The translations under genes were made by a program, and so were the position numbers. 64,000 nt of DNA, from positions 62,001 to 126,000 of the forward strand of contig NC_081332.1 in assembly GCF_022539665.2 (NCBI RefSeq), written 5' to 3'. This stretch comes from Daphnia carinata (taxonomy: Eukaryota > Arthropoda > Branchiopoda > Diplostraca > Daphniidae). How positions within the stretch are numbered: position 1 is the stretch's first letter; each line of letters starts with the position of its first letter. Positions 38,907 to 50,290 of the stretch are shown piece by piece. The notes under the pieces were generated by a model. The model had not been told where the DNA came from, searched no databases, and worked only from the letters and a program-made list of their open reading frames with translations.

Positions 38907-39006
38907 TCGTCTGCTAACGATAACGGGAGGGAATTAGCCGCTAGATGGTGGACCGAAATCTGTCATGGCGGCTTTCCCTATTCAGTGTCCCATCTCCTTA
39001 TCTCTG
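38907..39006 (-). repeat. P-type element right terminal inverted repeat
   Basis: Reverse complement of the left repeat with scattered substitutions. Reading inwards on the minus strand it begins CAGAGATAAGGAGATGGGAC. Confidence 0.9.
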
Positions 39007-39014
39007 CCCAAAAC

Positions 39015-40730
39015 TGTGTCCAATATCTCCTACCAAAAGGACATTTTTTAAAACGCTTATAAATCTTAAACTGCTTATCCTAAAATTTAAAACAAACCAG
39101 GGAATTGAAAGGGGAAGAATTAGCTTTTTTTTATTATAAGCAAACCTATTTTTCATTTAGTGGTTTTCGTGCAACATGAAAAATTGTATAAGCCAAAAAG
39201 ATGAAAAAATAGCTGTATTTTTAACTTTTGCGATAACTACACGAATAGTTTTTGTATATTTTTTAAAATTTAGCCCTAAGTGTGGAATCGAATTTCCAAT
39301 CAAACAATACTTTTTAAATTTTATTTCTAAAATTTCCTCTCCTAGTTATTGCGGTTGTCCAATCTGGTACGTGTCCAGTTTAGGTCCGCTTTCCCCAACA
39401 TATCTCGTGCTATTTGGCTGGTTGATGCAAATACTCGGCTTCACCTAGCGTCTCATTTGGTTCCGTCGTATTCAGCCAGACATATTATCTCGGTGCATTT
39501 CATACGTAATCAAGCGAAATTGCCGTCTACCGAACGTCTTGCAGGAGATACGGACAAGATGCCTCTCCTGCTAATAGGAATTATGTTTTGGTATGTTGGA
39601 TTCCCTGTTGCTGCCGTTGGGGCACATCTTTGTTATCCAAATGCGTCTCTCTTCGCGCCCAAGGCTTCATTGATTTAGTTTTTAACTTGAGTTTACACTT
39701 AAAGGATTGCTATTTATAAGGCATTGCCCAAGGATTCCGTCGGCTTGCAACGTTCTCTGGATTGACTCTGGGTCTGCTTTGAGGAGGCGTCACCTCCATA
39801 GCATAGCCATAGCAGTAGTGAACGCTGATATTAGGAGTGAGGTCATGTTCTATCGAAATTTAATTCATAAATGAAATTTTCCTTTCCTTATTTATAAACG
39901 AACTTTTCTTTTTCTTTTAAGAAAATCCGGAATGAAGAACGAACAGCCATGAATGTAAGCAAGTGAGGGTAAAATCGATGTAATTGTCTTGCTGTATTTT
40001 AAACTTACTGACTATTAATAACGAACTTATAAAGAAAGGCTTCCGTAGCCATTATGAAAACTCAAACACGTACAAGTATTTAGTTGTATTTCCAAACAGC
40101 GTTATTTATCAATCCACCAATAAAACGTTTGAAAAAAGTTTGAATGATCTGTCTACGTATTCCGTTTTTTTTCAATAGCGCTGGATTTTTAATTTCATTG
40201 ATTTTCTTTCCAATTTAGTAATAGCTGCATAGAACATGCCTTTTCCTGAAATTTTATGATTGCTGTATGATACTGGCGCGCCAAAATTGCTCCCCGTTTT
40301 TCCGTTATATCAGAAATTTCTAATGTTATGAAAAATATAAAGTCAATTTTCAATTTCGACAGTTTAAAAATTTTTTAAATACAAAGAACACATATCATGC
40401 GTGTCGCTTTAGTACCGTTCGGTAGTAAGCTGTATCGCAGGTATCCCCGAGGCTTAGCCCTATCAGGGATGCATTAAATAATATATTCTGCTTTTACTTT
40501 TGAGAAAAGTTGTTCAAACATGTTTAAATAACATTTCTAAAAATTGGAAAGTAAATATCCCTGTTACTTTTGCAGCAAAAAATAATAAAGAATGACAGAA
40601 TAGATTTGACGTCGAAAACCTACTTGCCAGTGGACAAGATATTCACCCTGTTGTATAAGAAAGATGAAGTTATAATGAAAATTTATAATGTGTCTTATTT
40701 GCCTTTCAAAGAGTTCTGTTACAAGAATCC
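39015..40730. other. Intergenic stretch, no supported gene
   Basis: Frames at 39176-39448, 39349-39678, 39984-40178 and 40570-40794 carry no motif I recognise. The stretch is AT-rich. Nothing is supported. Confidence 0.4.
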
Positions 40731-40733
40731 AAG

Positions 40734-41902
40734 ATGGGCAAAACGAAAACCAATAGTCAAGTCTGTACATCTTCAAGAGTCACACGAACTGTAGTAACTG
40801 AAGAGCAAGTTAAAAACGCACCAATAGTCCAACGCGTAACCGTACAGTCGATTTTACTCGAGCCCGAAGTAAGTACTGACGAAGTAAGTACGGATATCAT
40901 CTATATACCAGAAGCATTATTCTTTTGTCTAATACATTTCGTTATACCGGCAGTGCGCCAATTCTTGTGCAGAAAGGGATTGATTTCAGCTACGGCAACT
41001 AATTACGACTTCGCGGAATAATGAAGATCATAAATTCCTATAACAACATCAATAATAAGTTTCTTGCCACCCCTCTCCTGCCCCATGGAAATCCGCAGCG
41101 CGATCTCTGCGAGGAACGAGATCTGCCATATCAATCTTGATGAAGTGAAAACAAACTTGTCCGACAACTTCTCAATTTGGATCAAGCTTTGTCGAAGCGT
41201 CGGTGATAGCCAGAATGCCACTGACGTACAGACTGTATACGAACGCCTCATGAAGGGTAAATATCAACGCTCAGTCGCCAAAAACCCTTTGTTTACATAA
41301 TGGGCACCTACAATGAAAATGCTGCGTTCGGTCTCACCGTGCGTTTATACAGTTGTCTTGTAAGACATGTTGGTCCTTCTCTGCGGAACTTCTTGATGCA
41401 AGTGAAACACCTACCTACGTCAACAGATTTTGGCGTCTTCAGAAACTTGAAATATATAATCGAAGAACAGAGAACGGACACCAATTATCTGGCAGCAGGT
41501 GCTTCTCGAAGGACTGATACAACAATGTTGAAGAATGCTATGGATGGTAGGAATAATACGTGTCACGGTAAGTTTTCAAAAGTTTATGGGCTTTGGAAAA
41601 TATATCTGCAATCGTGGATAAATCTGCTGAACACTGTAAACGCAAAAGAAGCAGCAGGAGAAATTAAGGACGTCCTGAATGCCATCGATATCTCTCAGAG
41701 ACACGCTAAACCGATTCACCCTAGAAAGATCCTTTCCCGAACCTATAAGATGAAATTTTTTCTTCTATCCAACAATGTAGTCTACCAATTAATAGTTGGC
41801 TACGTCTTTTTCATGATGATAGAGCCGTACCCATCGTTTTTCGGAATATGGAACGACTACCAGTGTCTGTACCGAAAAAAAGATTTCGAACGAGTAGTTT
41901 AA
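40734..41902 (+). pseudogene. Tandem HEPN-like (DZIP3-type) gene remnant
   Basis: Two successive units share one plan. Unit 1 has FCLIHFVIPAVRQFL (frame ending 41021), then, in a frame from 41064, SARNEICH followed by FSIWIKLCRSVGD and VQTVYERLMKG. Unit 2 (41300-41902) has VRLYSCLVRHVGPSLRNFL, then DGRNNTCHG followed by WINLLNTVNAKEAAGEIKDVL. RNEICH and RNNTCH both fit the Rx4H signature of HEPN domains, and the spacing resembles the HEPN of DZIP3-like proteins. HEPN domains often act as RNases or RNA/protein-binding modules. Stops separate the pieces, and no acceptor or donor closes them convincingly, so this is probably decayed. The assignment rests on motif pattern alone. Confidence 0.4.
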
Positions 41903-42117
41903 CTTGAATGATCCTTTTCCCAACCTCAGTTGAAATTTTTTATTTCAGTTAAACAGCTCGACTAATCCACTTCGGTGCAACAACGTAGTCTACCAATTAA
42001 TAGTTGGCTACGCCTTTTTCCGGTTAACAAAGCGGTGCCCATTGCTTTTCCGGAATATGAAAAGATTACCCGGTGTCTGTTTTCGGAAAAACGATTACGA
42101 CGGAGTCGTTTAACACC
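41773..42117 (+). repeat. Short tandem duplication, about 140-bp unit
   Basis: 41773-41905 and 41977-42117 share CAACAA(T/C)GTAGTCTACCAA, GTTGGCTACG(T/C)CTTTTTC and TTTTTCGGAATATG/TTTTCCGGAATATG-like stretches. The first copy forms the C-terminal tail of the HEPN-like frame. The second is downstream of its stop. Confidence 0.7.
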
Positions 42118-42119
42118 GT

Positions 42120-42740
42120 CCCGTTTGCATTTGCTGAACAGTATCGACAGGATATCATGAACGAACCGGGAGTAATGCATTAGAAGAAATTTCGAACGTT
42201 ATACAGTGACCGTAGGTTTTGTTCAAAATTTTGTAAGACTCAAAACTCTATGTCGAAGAAAAAGGTTTTGGCCTTTATACATTTCTGTGTGCAATGTTGT
42301 TTATTCAATCAATGCAGCGTAAATGCTTATGGTTCGTGTTTGTAAATGTCTACCGAATTCTAATATCCATCCTCCTCCGTTCCTCCTTTCGAGACTACCA
42401 CTACGTACACTAGCCTATTCTGCACAAAAAGGAGAACACCGATTTATTTTCAAAACGCCATCTTTGGGTAAAATATATCAATTTTTTACCTTTTTCGAAT
42501 AGCGGTAGGGCTGTTTTGGCGCAAAACCCCTATAAGTTGGGTTGGGTAGTTTAAGTATAGACACCTTTTTCTAATGCCACTGGTGTTATAAAAATGTCTG
42601 AAAAAGGTAGTTTGTACCTTTTTTTGTCAGACCCGTAAACCTCCTCCCCCAGGCTAAGATGAAGAATATCGCACCAAAAACATTGTCAACTTCTACCCAC
42701 CTCTTTGGGCAACATCGAAACCACAACACAGGAAATATTT
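42120..42740. other. Non-coding stretch
   Basis: No supported coding or RNA feature. Contains short palindromic pieces around 42540-42640 (AGACACCTTTTTC, then GAAAAAGGTAGTTTGTACCT). Confidence 0.4.
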
Positions 42741-42751
42741 ACGCCTATTGT

Positions 42752-42814
42752 TGGGATTGAACCACTGTTATCCGTGTCTAATTCCGACCCTATACCACTG
42801 AGCTACAACATCTC
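42752..42814 (-). repeat. tRNA-derived SINE-like head, minus orientation
   Basis: On the minus strand TAGCTCAGTGG fits the Pol III A box and GGTTCAATCCC the B box, with tRNA-like spacing. The acceptor and T stems are only partly paired, so it is not a working tRNA. Its sequence between the boxes matches 43103-43170, which indicates one SINE family. Confidence 0.55.
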
Positions 42815-43102
42815 AATACATTGTCTTATAGATATATACAATATAGTTTATTTCACGGAGGCTGAAGGGAAAATTATTTTTACTTTTTTTAAGTTATGTC
42901 ATTTGCATACCATATTTGTGAACGACATGATATATAAAAGTAATCATCTATATGAATCCTTGAACACCGACCTCCCGCATCCAATACACATCGCTTACGC
43001 CCCATAATTACAACATAAATCGGCAGCATATACCACAGCTTTCTTTTGTATTCATCCTCCACATCTCCACATAAACGAAAGTATAGACAAACATAAGCAA
43101 AA

Positions 43103-43170
43103 GTAATAGCCCGGTGGCATAAGATCGGATTCCGATGCGGGTTGCAGTGGTTCAATCCCGATCCCGTACG
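43103..43170 (+). repeat. tRNA-derived SINE-like head, plus orientation
   Basis: TAGCCCGGTGG (A-box-like) and CAGTGGTTCAATCCC (B box) with an intervening TCGGATTCCGATGCGG similar to the inverted copy at 42752-42814. The 3' flank contains a repeated GGTAAGCTTGAGTTTTGG at 43175-43193 and 43265-43283. Confidence 0.55.
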
Positions 43171-43534
43171 AAACGGTAAGCTTGAGTTTTGGCGATGCCC
43201 AAATCCTATCTTCATCCAGCTTCCCCGTCGCTAGCTTGCAGATTTCAAGCTAGCAATACCATTAGGTAAGCTTGAGTTTTGGGGGGTGACGTCAGCGCCT
43301 TAACATTAAACTTGCGCAAGCTATGAATTCACCAGCTTGCCCTTTAGTTTACGAAAATTAAGCTATTGGAGTAAGTGTAAGCTAGAAAAATGGAAGTTAG
43401 GAATATATATATTATTTAGCATAAGAAATGCTTATAAAACAAGTATTAGTTATGATAGGACTTTAATCGCAAATAATTCATTTTCTTAAAAAAAATAAGA
43501 AATCATACTTTATACTTTCATACTTTACGTTATT

Positions 43535-44515
43535 ATGGCAAGTTACCTAGCGTAAAGTTTTAGTCAGCTGAAACTGGTGAAAGCAGACAATGACGGTCAA
43601 GCATTCTCTTAGGTTATTACTATAACCATTTCTAATTACTTCAAATGTCTTCTATATCCCAATAAAACACTTGAGTAATTAGAAAAAGCAGTCAAGCTTA
43701 GCTTGCTGGCTAAAAGCATCTTATTACAGCATGGGCAGTTTCAAAATAAACTGGCCTAATGTATCTTAAGCGCTGTAAGCTACAAGAGTTGTTACATTTC
43801 TTTTTATTCTGGTTGTATCTAACTCAAAACCAACTGCTAATGTAAATGGAAGATTTCCACGTTATGGGAGAACGAGGAAAAGAAATTTTAAGTAAAAAAG
43901 AGCTATACGAATTGCACGAGTAATCGAGCAAGTAAAGGAAATTCACCGTTTGAGGTAAAGAAGGCAGGACGTATAGTCCAAGTGTACACATGCGCCTTCA
44001 GGTCGTCTCACGTGGGAAAGTGAAAGAGTAAGCGTTAGTTTGATTCCCAGGTTGGCCAACGACCGCAGTAAGATATGTCCATAGTTGTTATCACAATCAT
44101 CGTTCTCGTGTTAATAGGAATAGTTCGACAATTCTCAACGTCCGGATAAAAGATTTTAAAGTAAGTTCAAAATACATTAACCACAACAACGTAATTGTCA
44201 GACGTATTTGTTAAGAATTAGGAATTAAGAATTGGAAGGGAAGTGTATTAATTTGTTGTTTTTAATGGGACGAATGGCCCAGTTTATGGCAGATTTCAAG
44301 ACCAACGAAAAGATAAAAATGAACGAGAAATACTCGATTTTCAGTTTAAGAGAGCGATAACTATGATATAAGAATTCAGAGGGATGGTTACATTTTTAAA
44401 TTATTTTTGTTATTTCAATCAATGGTTGTGTTAAGACTTGTCGTTAAGGAATATTTGTTTTAGTCTAAGGTAATGCATACTTGTTGCTGGCAAATATCGT
44501 CCATCCGCCAAGGTC
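43535..44515. repeat. Duplicated segment, partner of 14990-16040
   Basis: Collinear with 14990-16040 and in the same orientation. The match ends at GTCCATCCGCCAA, about 115 nt before the foldback element. Confidence 0.8.
44075..44149 (+). CDS. Small membrane-anchor ORF, second copy (24 residues)
   Basis: Counterpart of 15541-15645. The hydrophobic stretch VVITIIVLVLIGIV and RQFSTSG are retained, but GAA has become TAA, so the frame ends ten codons earlier. It is either truncated or non-coding. Confidence 0.2.
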   Translation: MSIVVITIIVLVLIGIVRQFSTSG

Positions 44516-44635
44516 AAAATGCTAACGGAAGATAAAAAGTTTCGAATGCCACTCGAGCGCTAAACAAACCCCGAATTTTCCAGCGTATCCTATTTACTAC
44601 CATAACAAAAAAGACAGGAAAGGTTATGATAAGGA

Positions 44636-44790
44636 GGTCGGAGAAAAAGGCCCAGACGAAAAAGGCCCAGACGAAAAAGGCCCGCGAAAAAGGCCCAGAC
44701 GAAAAAGGCCCATACGAAAAAGGCCCACTTTTTTCCAAATTCAAAAGTGGGCCTTTTTCTCCATTGGACTGGGCCTTTTTCTCCGCTCAA
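44636..44790 (+). repeat. Terminal array of GAAAAAGGCCC units, left end
   Basis: Six units of about 12-15 nt (GAAAAAGGCCCAGAC, with GCG and ATAC variants) run into GGCCCACTTTT. They are then mirrored as AAAAGTGGGCC and two CTTTTTCTCC units, so the array itself forms a hairpin with the stem AAAAAGGCCCACTTTT/AAAAGTGGGCCTTTTT around TTCCAAATTC. Confidence 0.9.
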
Positions 44791-45129
44791 TTTCCATTTT
44801 CTTACAAACTTTATGTTTGTTTCGAAAATTGTATTTCCCACCTCCTATTCCGTGGAATTTGGAATGTACAAAGGTTGCTGAAACCGTGATTTTCTTTAAG
44901 ATTTGCAGAGATCAAACAATGTTAGCGTTTGTACGCTAATTAATCTTTGATTATTTATTCGGTTGCAATCTAATTTCGGATTATATTAGTATTTATATAT
45001 TGCTAATATCCCGTTTAATAAAGTTCATTTTTCACAATTTTTGTTTATTGAACTACTATCGCTTTTTTAAATATAATACAAAAAATAAATGTTTTTCGCA
45101 CTTAGCCTTGTTCTGTCTACCCTCTTTCA

Positions 45130-47830
45130 TTATTCCACCAACCCCCAGTCCATCTCCCATATAGCTTCTTTTTGTCGATACTTATGCCATAGGTAAAGAC
45201 CACTGATTCGTTGGGAATACGGAAACTGAATGAGTTCCGCGGGGCTTTTGTGGTTGCTGGGAACAAAAATATATGTTACCACGAAGACTAGTTTATTATC
45301 ATTAACATTTGATAAATAATGTTTATAGGAATAATAGTACAAACTTAAATTATCGTCTGAGGCAAGGACCAAAACAAAGATTATGTAATTCAATATTGAT
45401 TCTAATACCATTTATTCCTTGTACATTTTCAATTCTTTTAACAATTACAAAGAGCCCAATAAATATATTAAAATCATAACCTACTGCTATAAATGATTCT
45501 GTTCGTTCTTCGTGTCCTGTTTTCACCTTTTGCACATTTTCAAGCAGCTATTGATTACCTAATTACACATCACATAATACATTGAGATATGAGGAAGCTT
45601 TACACTTTACGTTAACAAAGCTACTAATAATGACAAATCAATTTTCTACCATGACGGACTTTTTTTTAAAATGAGAGTCTGTTATTAGTGAAGACACTAA
45701 ACCTTTTTAAATGAATCTAAGATATTTTTTCTTCAAATTTTCCACGATCATGGAAGGCATGCCAGTGTATTTTTCTATAAAACTATCACGACATGGCTGC
45801 ACATGAAAGAACAAGAGTTTAGCTCATCCATGAGTCAGTATCAGTCTTTCATACGGTAAATTTGCCTTTTTTCTTTAGTTTATTCACTTTATGTTCTTTC
45901 TTTTCAGTTTTATTTTTCTTAATGTTGGCTTTTCTCTTTTTCTGTTTTTATTCCTTTCTCTTTTCCTTTTCTTCGATTCGTTCAGCGCAATTTATGTTAC
46001 TTTATGATTTGATCTCGTTCATTAATTGATTTGGCAAGCAATTCCACATAGTCTTTTACCTATTGCAATACAGAAAGGTTAAAAGTTTTGAAGATCTTAC
46101 AAATATTTTTGTCAAATTGAAAGTTTACCTGAAAACCTTCAGCTATTTGCAGAGCACCATTTCATGCCTGTTTCTCTTCAATGCTTCTTGCATTCTCAGC
46201 TTCAGCTTGGCCTACCAAGATATTCATTTTTGGTTTAAGTTTTATTTTCTTTCATTTTAATCGTTGCCACTTCTGGATATAAAGTGGTCTTTTTCAGAAT
46301 GGGTGAGGAATTAGATAATTCTCCAAAATCAAATTTGCTGGAAACTAGGCAGCCTTCACTGTTAAAAATTGGTGTTGCCAGTGTACTTGCTAGTCTTGGT
46401 TCAGGAATGTCTGTTTTAACAAACTCTGAAAGACCAGAGGTTGATGACACAGATACTGCCTTGGTGGCTCGAGCATGTTTGGCAATTCAGGACCTCTTCT
46501 TCTTACTTTTTCTTTTTAATTTCTTCTTCATTCCCTCTAACTTCCGTTTAAATTGGATTTTCGTTGTCTTATCAGACAATTCCAGCTTTTCCTCTGAAAA
46601 TCAATGGAATAAACTGGCCGGTCTTCCTTAAATGTAAATGTTAACACATACCTGTTAAGTGTGAGGCGTTCATTCAGTTTATGTTCTTTCTTCTCAGTTT
46701 TCTTTTTCTTAATGTTGGCTTTTCTCGTTTTCTGTTGTTATTCCTTTCTCTTTTCCTATTCTTCGATGCGTTCAGCCAACTTCTTTTTACTATCTGATTT
46801 GATTTCATCTTGTTTCATAATAGATTTAGCAAGCCATTCCACATTGTTTTTTACCTATTGCAATACAGAAAGGTTAAAATTATTTAAGATCTTACAAATA
46901 TGTATGTCAAATTGAAAGGTTACCTGAAAACCTTCAGCTCTTTGCAAAGCACCTTTTCATGCCTGTTTCTCTTCAATACTTCTCACATTCCAACTTCAGC
47001 TTGGCCATCCAAGATTTTCACTTTGGCTTTGAGTTTTTTTTTATCGTTGCTACTTTTCAATCTAAAGTGTTCTTGTTCAGAATGGGTGAGGGATTAGATA
47101 GTTCTCCTAAATCAAATTTGCTAAATACTAGGCAGCCTTCGCTGTTGAAAATTGGTGTTAGCGGTGTACTTGTTGGTCTTGGTTCAGGAATACCTGTTTT
47201 GACAAACTCTGTGGGATCAGAGGTTGATGACACTGATGCTGCCTCGGTGGCTTGTGCAAGTTGGGCAATTCAGGACCACTTCTTGTTATTTTTCTTTTTT
47301 AATTTCTTCTTCTTCAATTTTTCTAACTCCTTTTAAGTTTGGTTTTCATTGTTCTATCAGACAAATCCAGCCTTTTCCCTGAAAATAGATGGAATAAGCT
47401 GGCCCGTCTTCCTTAAACGTAAAGATTAACACATACCTGTTAAGTGTGAGGTGTTAGCTGCTAGACATTCTTCCTGTTCAACACCAACCTTATTGCTATT
47501 GAGATCGTCAACTGTAGATACACTTTCAATTGCAATGTTGGTCAATAAGCTAGAAATCATGATTTTTTGGGTCCTCATTTCCTATAAATTTTGTTTAGAC
47601 GACACTTTCAAGTTCTTGTTTTCTCTTTTTCCATTTACAAAAACTGCCTCTCATATTATAACCTTTAAACTTTATTATTATATACCTTGATTTCTCAACA
47701 TTATCACTGATCACTCCATAGATCAAACTATACGAAACAAGTCTATTGTTATTTTCTTCAGGGAACGGCATTTTCAAGTCAAATCTAGCGTCAGGACGCC
47801 ACAAACAATGGCGGACGGTTTTTAACATAA
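45130..47830 (-). pseudogene. Decayed spliced gene-like modules, left arm
   Basis: Mirror counterpart of the right-arm modules, read outwards on the minus strand. It includes SEFVKTDIPEPRLAS (46235-46450) and its tandem partner near 46960-47336. An N-terminal stretch, RLVSYSLIYGVISDNVE (47595-47828), is also present. The outermost frame (45130-45411) has PAELIQFPYSQR and HKYRQKEAIWEMDWG. The two arms are broken at different places. Confidence 0.4.
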
Positions 47831-47929
47831 AATTTTAAAAATTTTTAATTCTTTTATTACAAATTCAACAAAATTTAGTTCCTTTGTACAACAATAATAA
47901 TGAATTATAATAATAGAACAATAACAAAG

Positions 47930-50290
47930 GAACTAAATTTTGTTGAATTTAATAAAGCTTTAGCTAAAAGTTTTAATAACAGCTTTCCACCGTCCGCCAT
48001 TGTTTGTGGCGTCCTGACGCTAGATTTGGCTTCAAAATGCCGTTCCATAAAGAAAATAACAATAGACTTATTGTTTCGTATAGTTTGATCTATGGAGTGA
48101 TCAGTGATAATGTTGAGAGATCAAGGTAAATAATAATAAAGTTTAAAGGTTATAATATGAGAGGCAGTTTTTGTAAATAGAAAAAGAGAAAACAAGAACT
48201 TGAAAGTGACGTCTAAACAAAATTTGTAGGAAATGAGGACCCTAAAAATCAAGAGCCTTATAAAACGCGAGGGTCCATTGACATCGTCGCTCTTAAAAAG
48301 CAACTCTCTCCTGAAGAGTTTTTCATTGCTAGCTTATTGACCAACATTCCAACTGAAAGTGTATCTACAGTTGACGATCTCAATAGCAATAAGGTTGGTG
48401 TTGAACAAGAAGAATGTCTAGCAGCTAACACCTCACACTTAACAGGTATGTGTTAATCTTTACGTTTAAGGAAGACTGGCCAGCTTATTCCATCTATTTT
48501 CAGGGAAAAGGCAGGATTTGTCTAATAGGACAATGAAAACCAAACTTTAAAAAAATTAGAAAAATAGAAGAAGAAGAAATTAAAAAAGAAAAATAACAAG
48601 AAGTGGTCCTGAATTGCTAAACTTGCACAAGCCACCGAGGCAGCATCAGTGTCATCATCCTCTGATCCGACAGAGTTTGTCAAAACAGGTATTCCTGAAC
48701 CAAGACCAACAAGTACACTGCTAACACAAATTTTCAACAGTGAAGGCTGCCTAGTATTCAGCTAATTTGATTTAGGAGAACTATCTTATCCCTCACCCAT
48801 TCTGAACAAGACCACTTTAGATTCAAAAGTGGCAACGATAAAAAAAAAAACTCAAAGCCAAAGTGAAAATCTTGGATGGCCAAACTGAAGTTGTATGCGA
48901 GAAGTATTGAAGAGAAACAGGCATGAAAAGGTGCTCTGCAAAGAGCAGAAGGTTTTCAGGTAAACTTTCAATTTGACAAACATATTTTTAAGATTTTAAA
49001 TAATTTAACCTTTCTGTATTGCAATAGGTGAAAAACAATGTGGAATTGCTTGCTAAATCTATTAAGAAACAAGATGAAATCAAATCAAATTGTAAAAGAA
49101 GTTGGCTGAACGCATCGAAGAATAGGAAAAGAGAAAGGAATAACAACAGAAAACGAGAAAAGCCAACATTAAGAAAAAGAAAACTGAAAAGAAAGAACAT
49201 AAACCGAATGAACACCGCACACTTAACAGGTATGTCTAACATTTACATTTAAGGAAGACCGGCCAGTTTATTCCATTGATTTTCAGAGAAAAAGCTGGAA
49301 TTGTCTGATAAGACAACGAAAATCAAACTTTAACGGAAGTTCGAGGGAATGAAGAAGAAATTAAAAAGGAAAAGTAAGAAGAAGAGGTCCTGAATTGCCA
49401 AACATGCTCGAGCCACCAAGGCAGCATCTGTGTCATCAACCTCTGGTCTTTCAGAGTTTGTTAAAACAGAAATTCCTGAAGCAAGACTAGCAAGTACTCT
49501 GCCAACACCGATTTTTAACAGTGGAGGCTGCCTAGTTTCCGGCAAATTTGACTTTGGAGAACTATCTAATTCCTCACCCATTCTGAATAAGACCACTTTA
49601 GATCCAGAAGTGGCAACGATTAAAATGAAAGAAAATAAAACTTAAACCAAAAATGAAAATCTTGGTAGGCCAAGCTGAAGTTGAAAATGCAAGAAGTATT
49701 GAAGAGAAACAGGCACGAAATGGTGCTCTGCAAATAGCTGAAGGTTTTCAGGTAAACTTTCAATTTGACAAAAATATTTGTAAGATCTTGAAAACTTTTA
49801 ACCTTTCTGTATTGCAATAGGTAAAAGACTATGTGGAATTGCTTGCCAAACCAATTAATGAACGAGATCAAATCAAATCAGAGAGTAACAAAAATTGCGC
49901 TGAACGAATCGAAGAAAAGGAAAAGAGAAGGGAATAACAACAGAAAAGGAGAAAAGCCAACATTAAGAAAAAGAAAACTGAAAAGAAAGAACATAAAGTG
50001 AATAAACTAAAGAAAAAAGGCAAATTTATCGCATGAAAGACTGATACTGACTGATGGATCAGCTAAACTTGTGTTCTTTCATGTGCAGCCATGTCGTGAT
50101 AGTTTTTTAGAAAAATACACTGATATGCCTTCCATGATCGTGGAAAATTTGAAGAAAAAAAATCTTAGATTCAATTTAAAAGGTTTAGTGTCTTCACTAA
50201 TAAGAGACTCATAAAAAAAAATCCGTCGTAGTAGAAAATTGATTTGTCATTATTAGTAGCTTTGCTAACGTAAAGTGTAAAGCTTCCTTA
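47930..50290 (+). pseudogene. Decayed spliced gene-like modules, right arm
   Basis: Reading outwards from the centre, two related modules (about 48400-49250 and 49220-50040) carry EFVKT(E/G)IPE, F(D/N)(F/L)GELS-type and SSPILNKTTLD stretches. Each is followed by a GT/AG intron (for example 49752-49820) and a basic coiled-coil segment with CAERIEEKEKRRE. A later stretch has HVQPCRDSFLEKY and PSMIVENLKKK. Frames are interrupted by stops and shifts. The family is not recognised. The exon-like organisation points to a former protein-coding gene carried by the element. Confidence 0.4.

Larger units (their letters stand above)
35263..39006 (+). mobile_element. P-type (THAP transposase) DNA transposon, 3,744 bp
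   Basis: The ends are inverted repeats of about 100 bp beginning CAGAGATAAGG. The element is bounded on both sides by CCCAAAAC (35255-35262 and 39007-39014), an 8-bp target duplication as made by P elements. The interior encodes, in order, a THAP zinc finger, a coiled-coil segment, an RNase-H-like core and the C-terminal P-type region. Undamaged ends and target duplication suggest a fairly recent insertion. The transposase frame has breaks. Confidence 0.92.
44633..47887 (+). repeat. Left arm of the palindrome
   Basis: Matches the reverse complement of 47926-51243 throughout, with scattered substitutions and small indels. Matched landmarks: 44636-44790 with 51090-51240, 45610-45660 with 50230-50285, 46280-46450 with 49430-49600, and 47860-47887 with 47924-47950. 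Confidence 0.9.

Noticed and set aside
42752-42814. Functional tRNA gene
   Set aside because: A and B boxes are present, but acceptor and T stems have mismatches that a working tRNA would not tolerate.
46284-46631. 115-residue frame starting MGEELDNSPKSN in the palindrome
   Set aside because: The opposite strand carries the intron with GT/AG ends and the coiled-coil exon, so this frame is the antisense of the modules.
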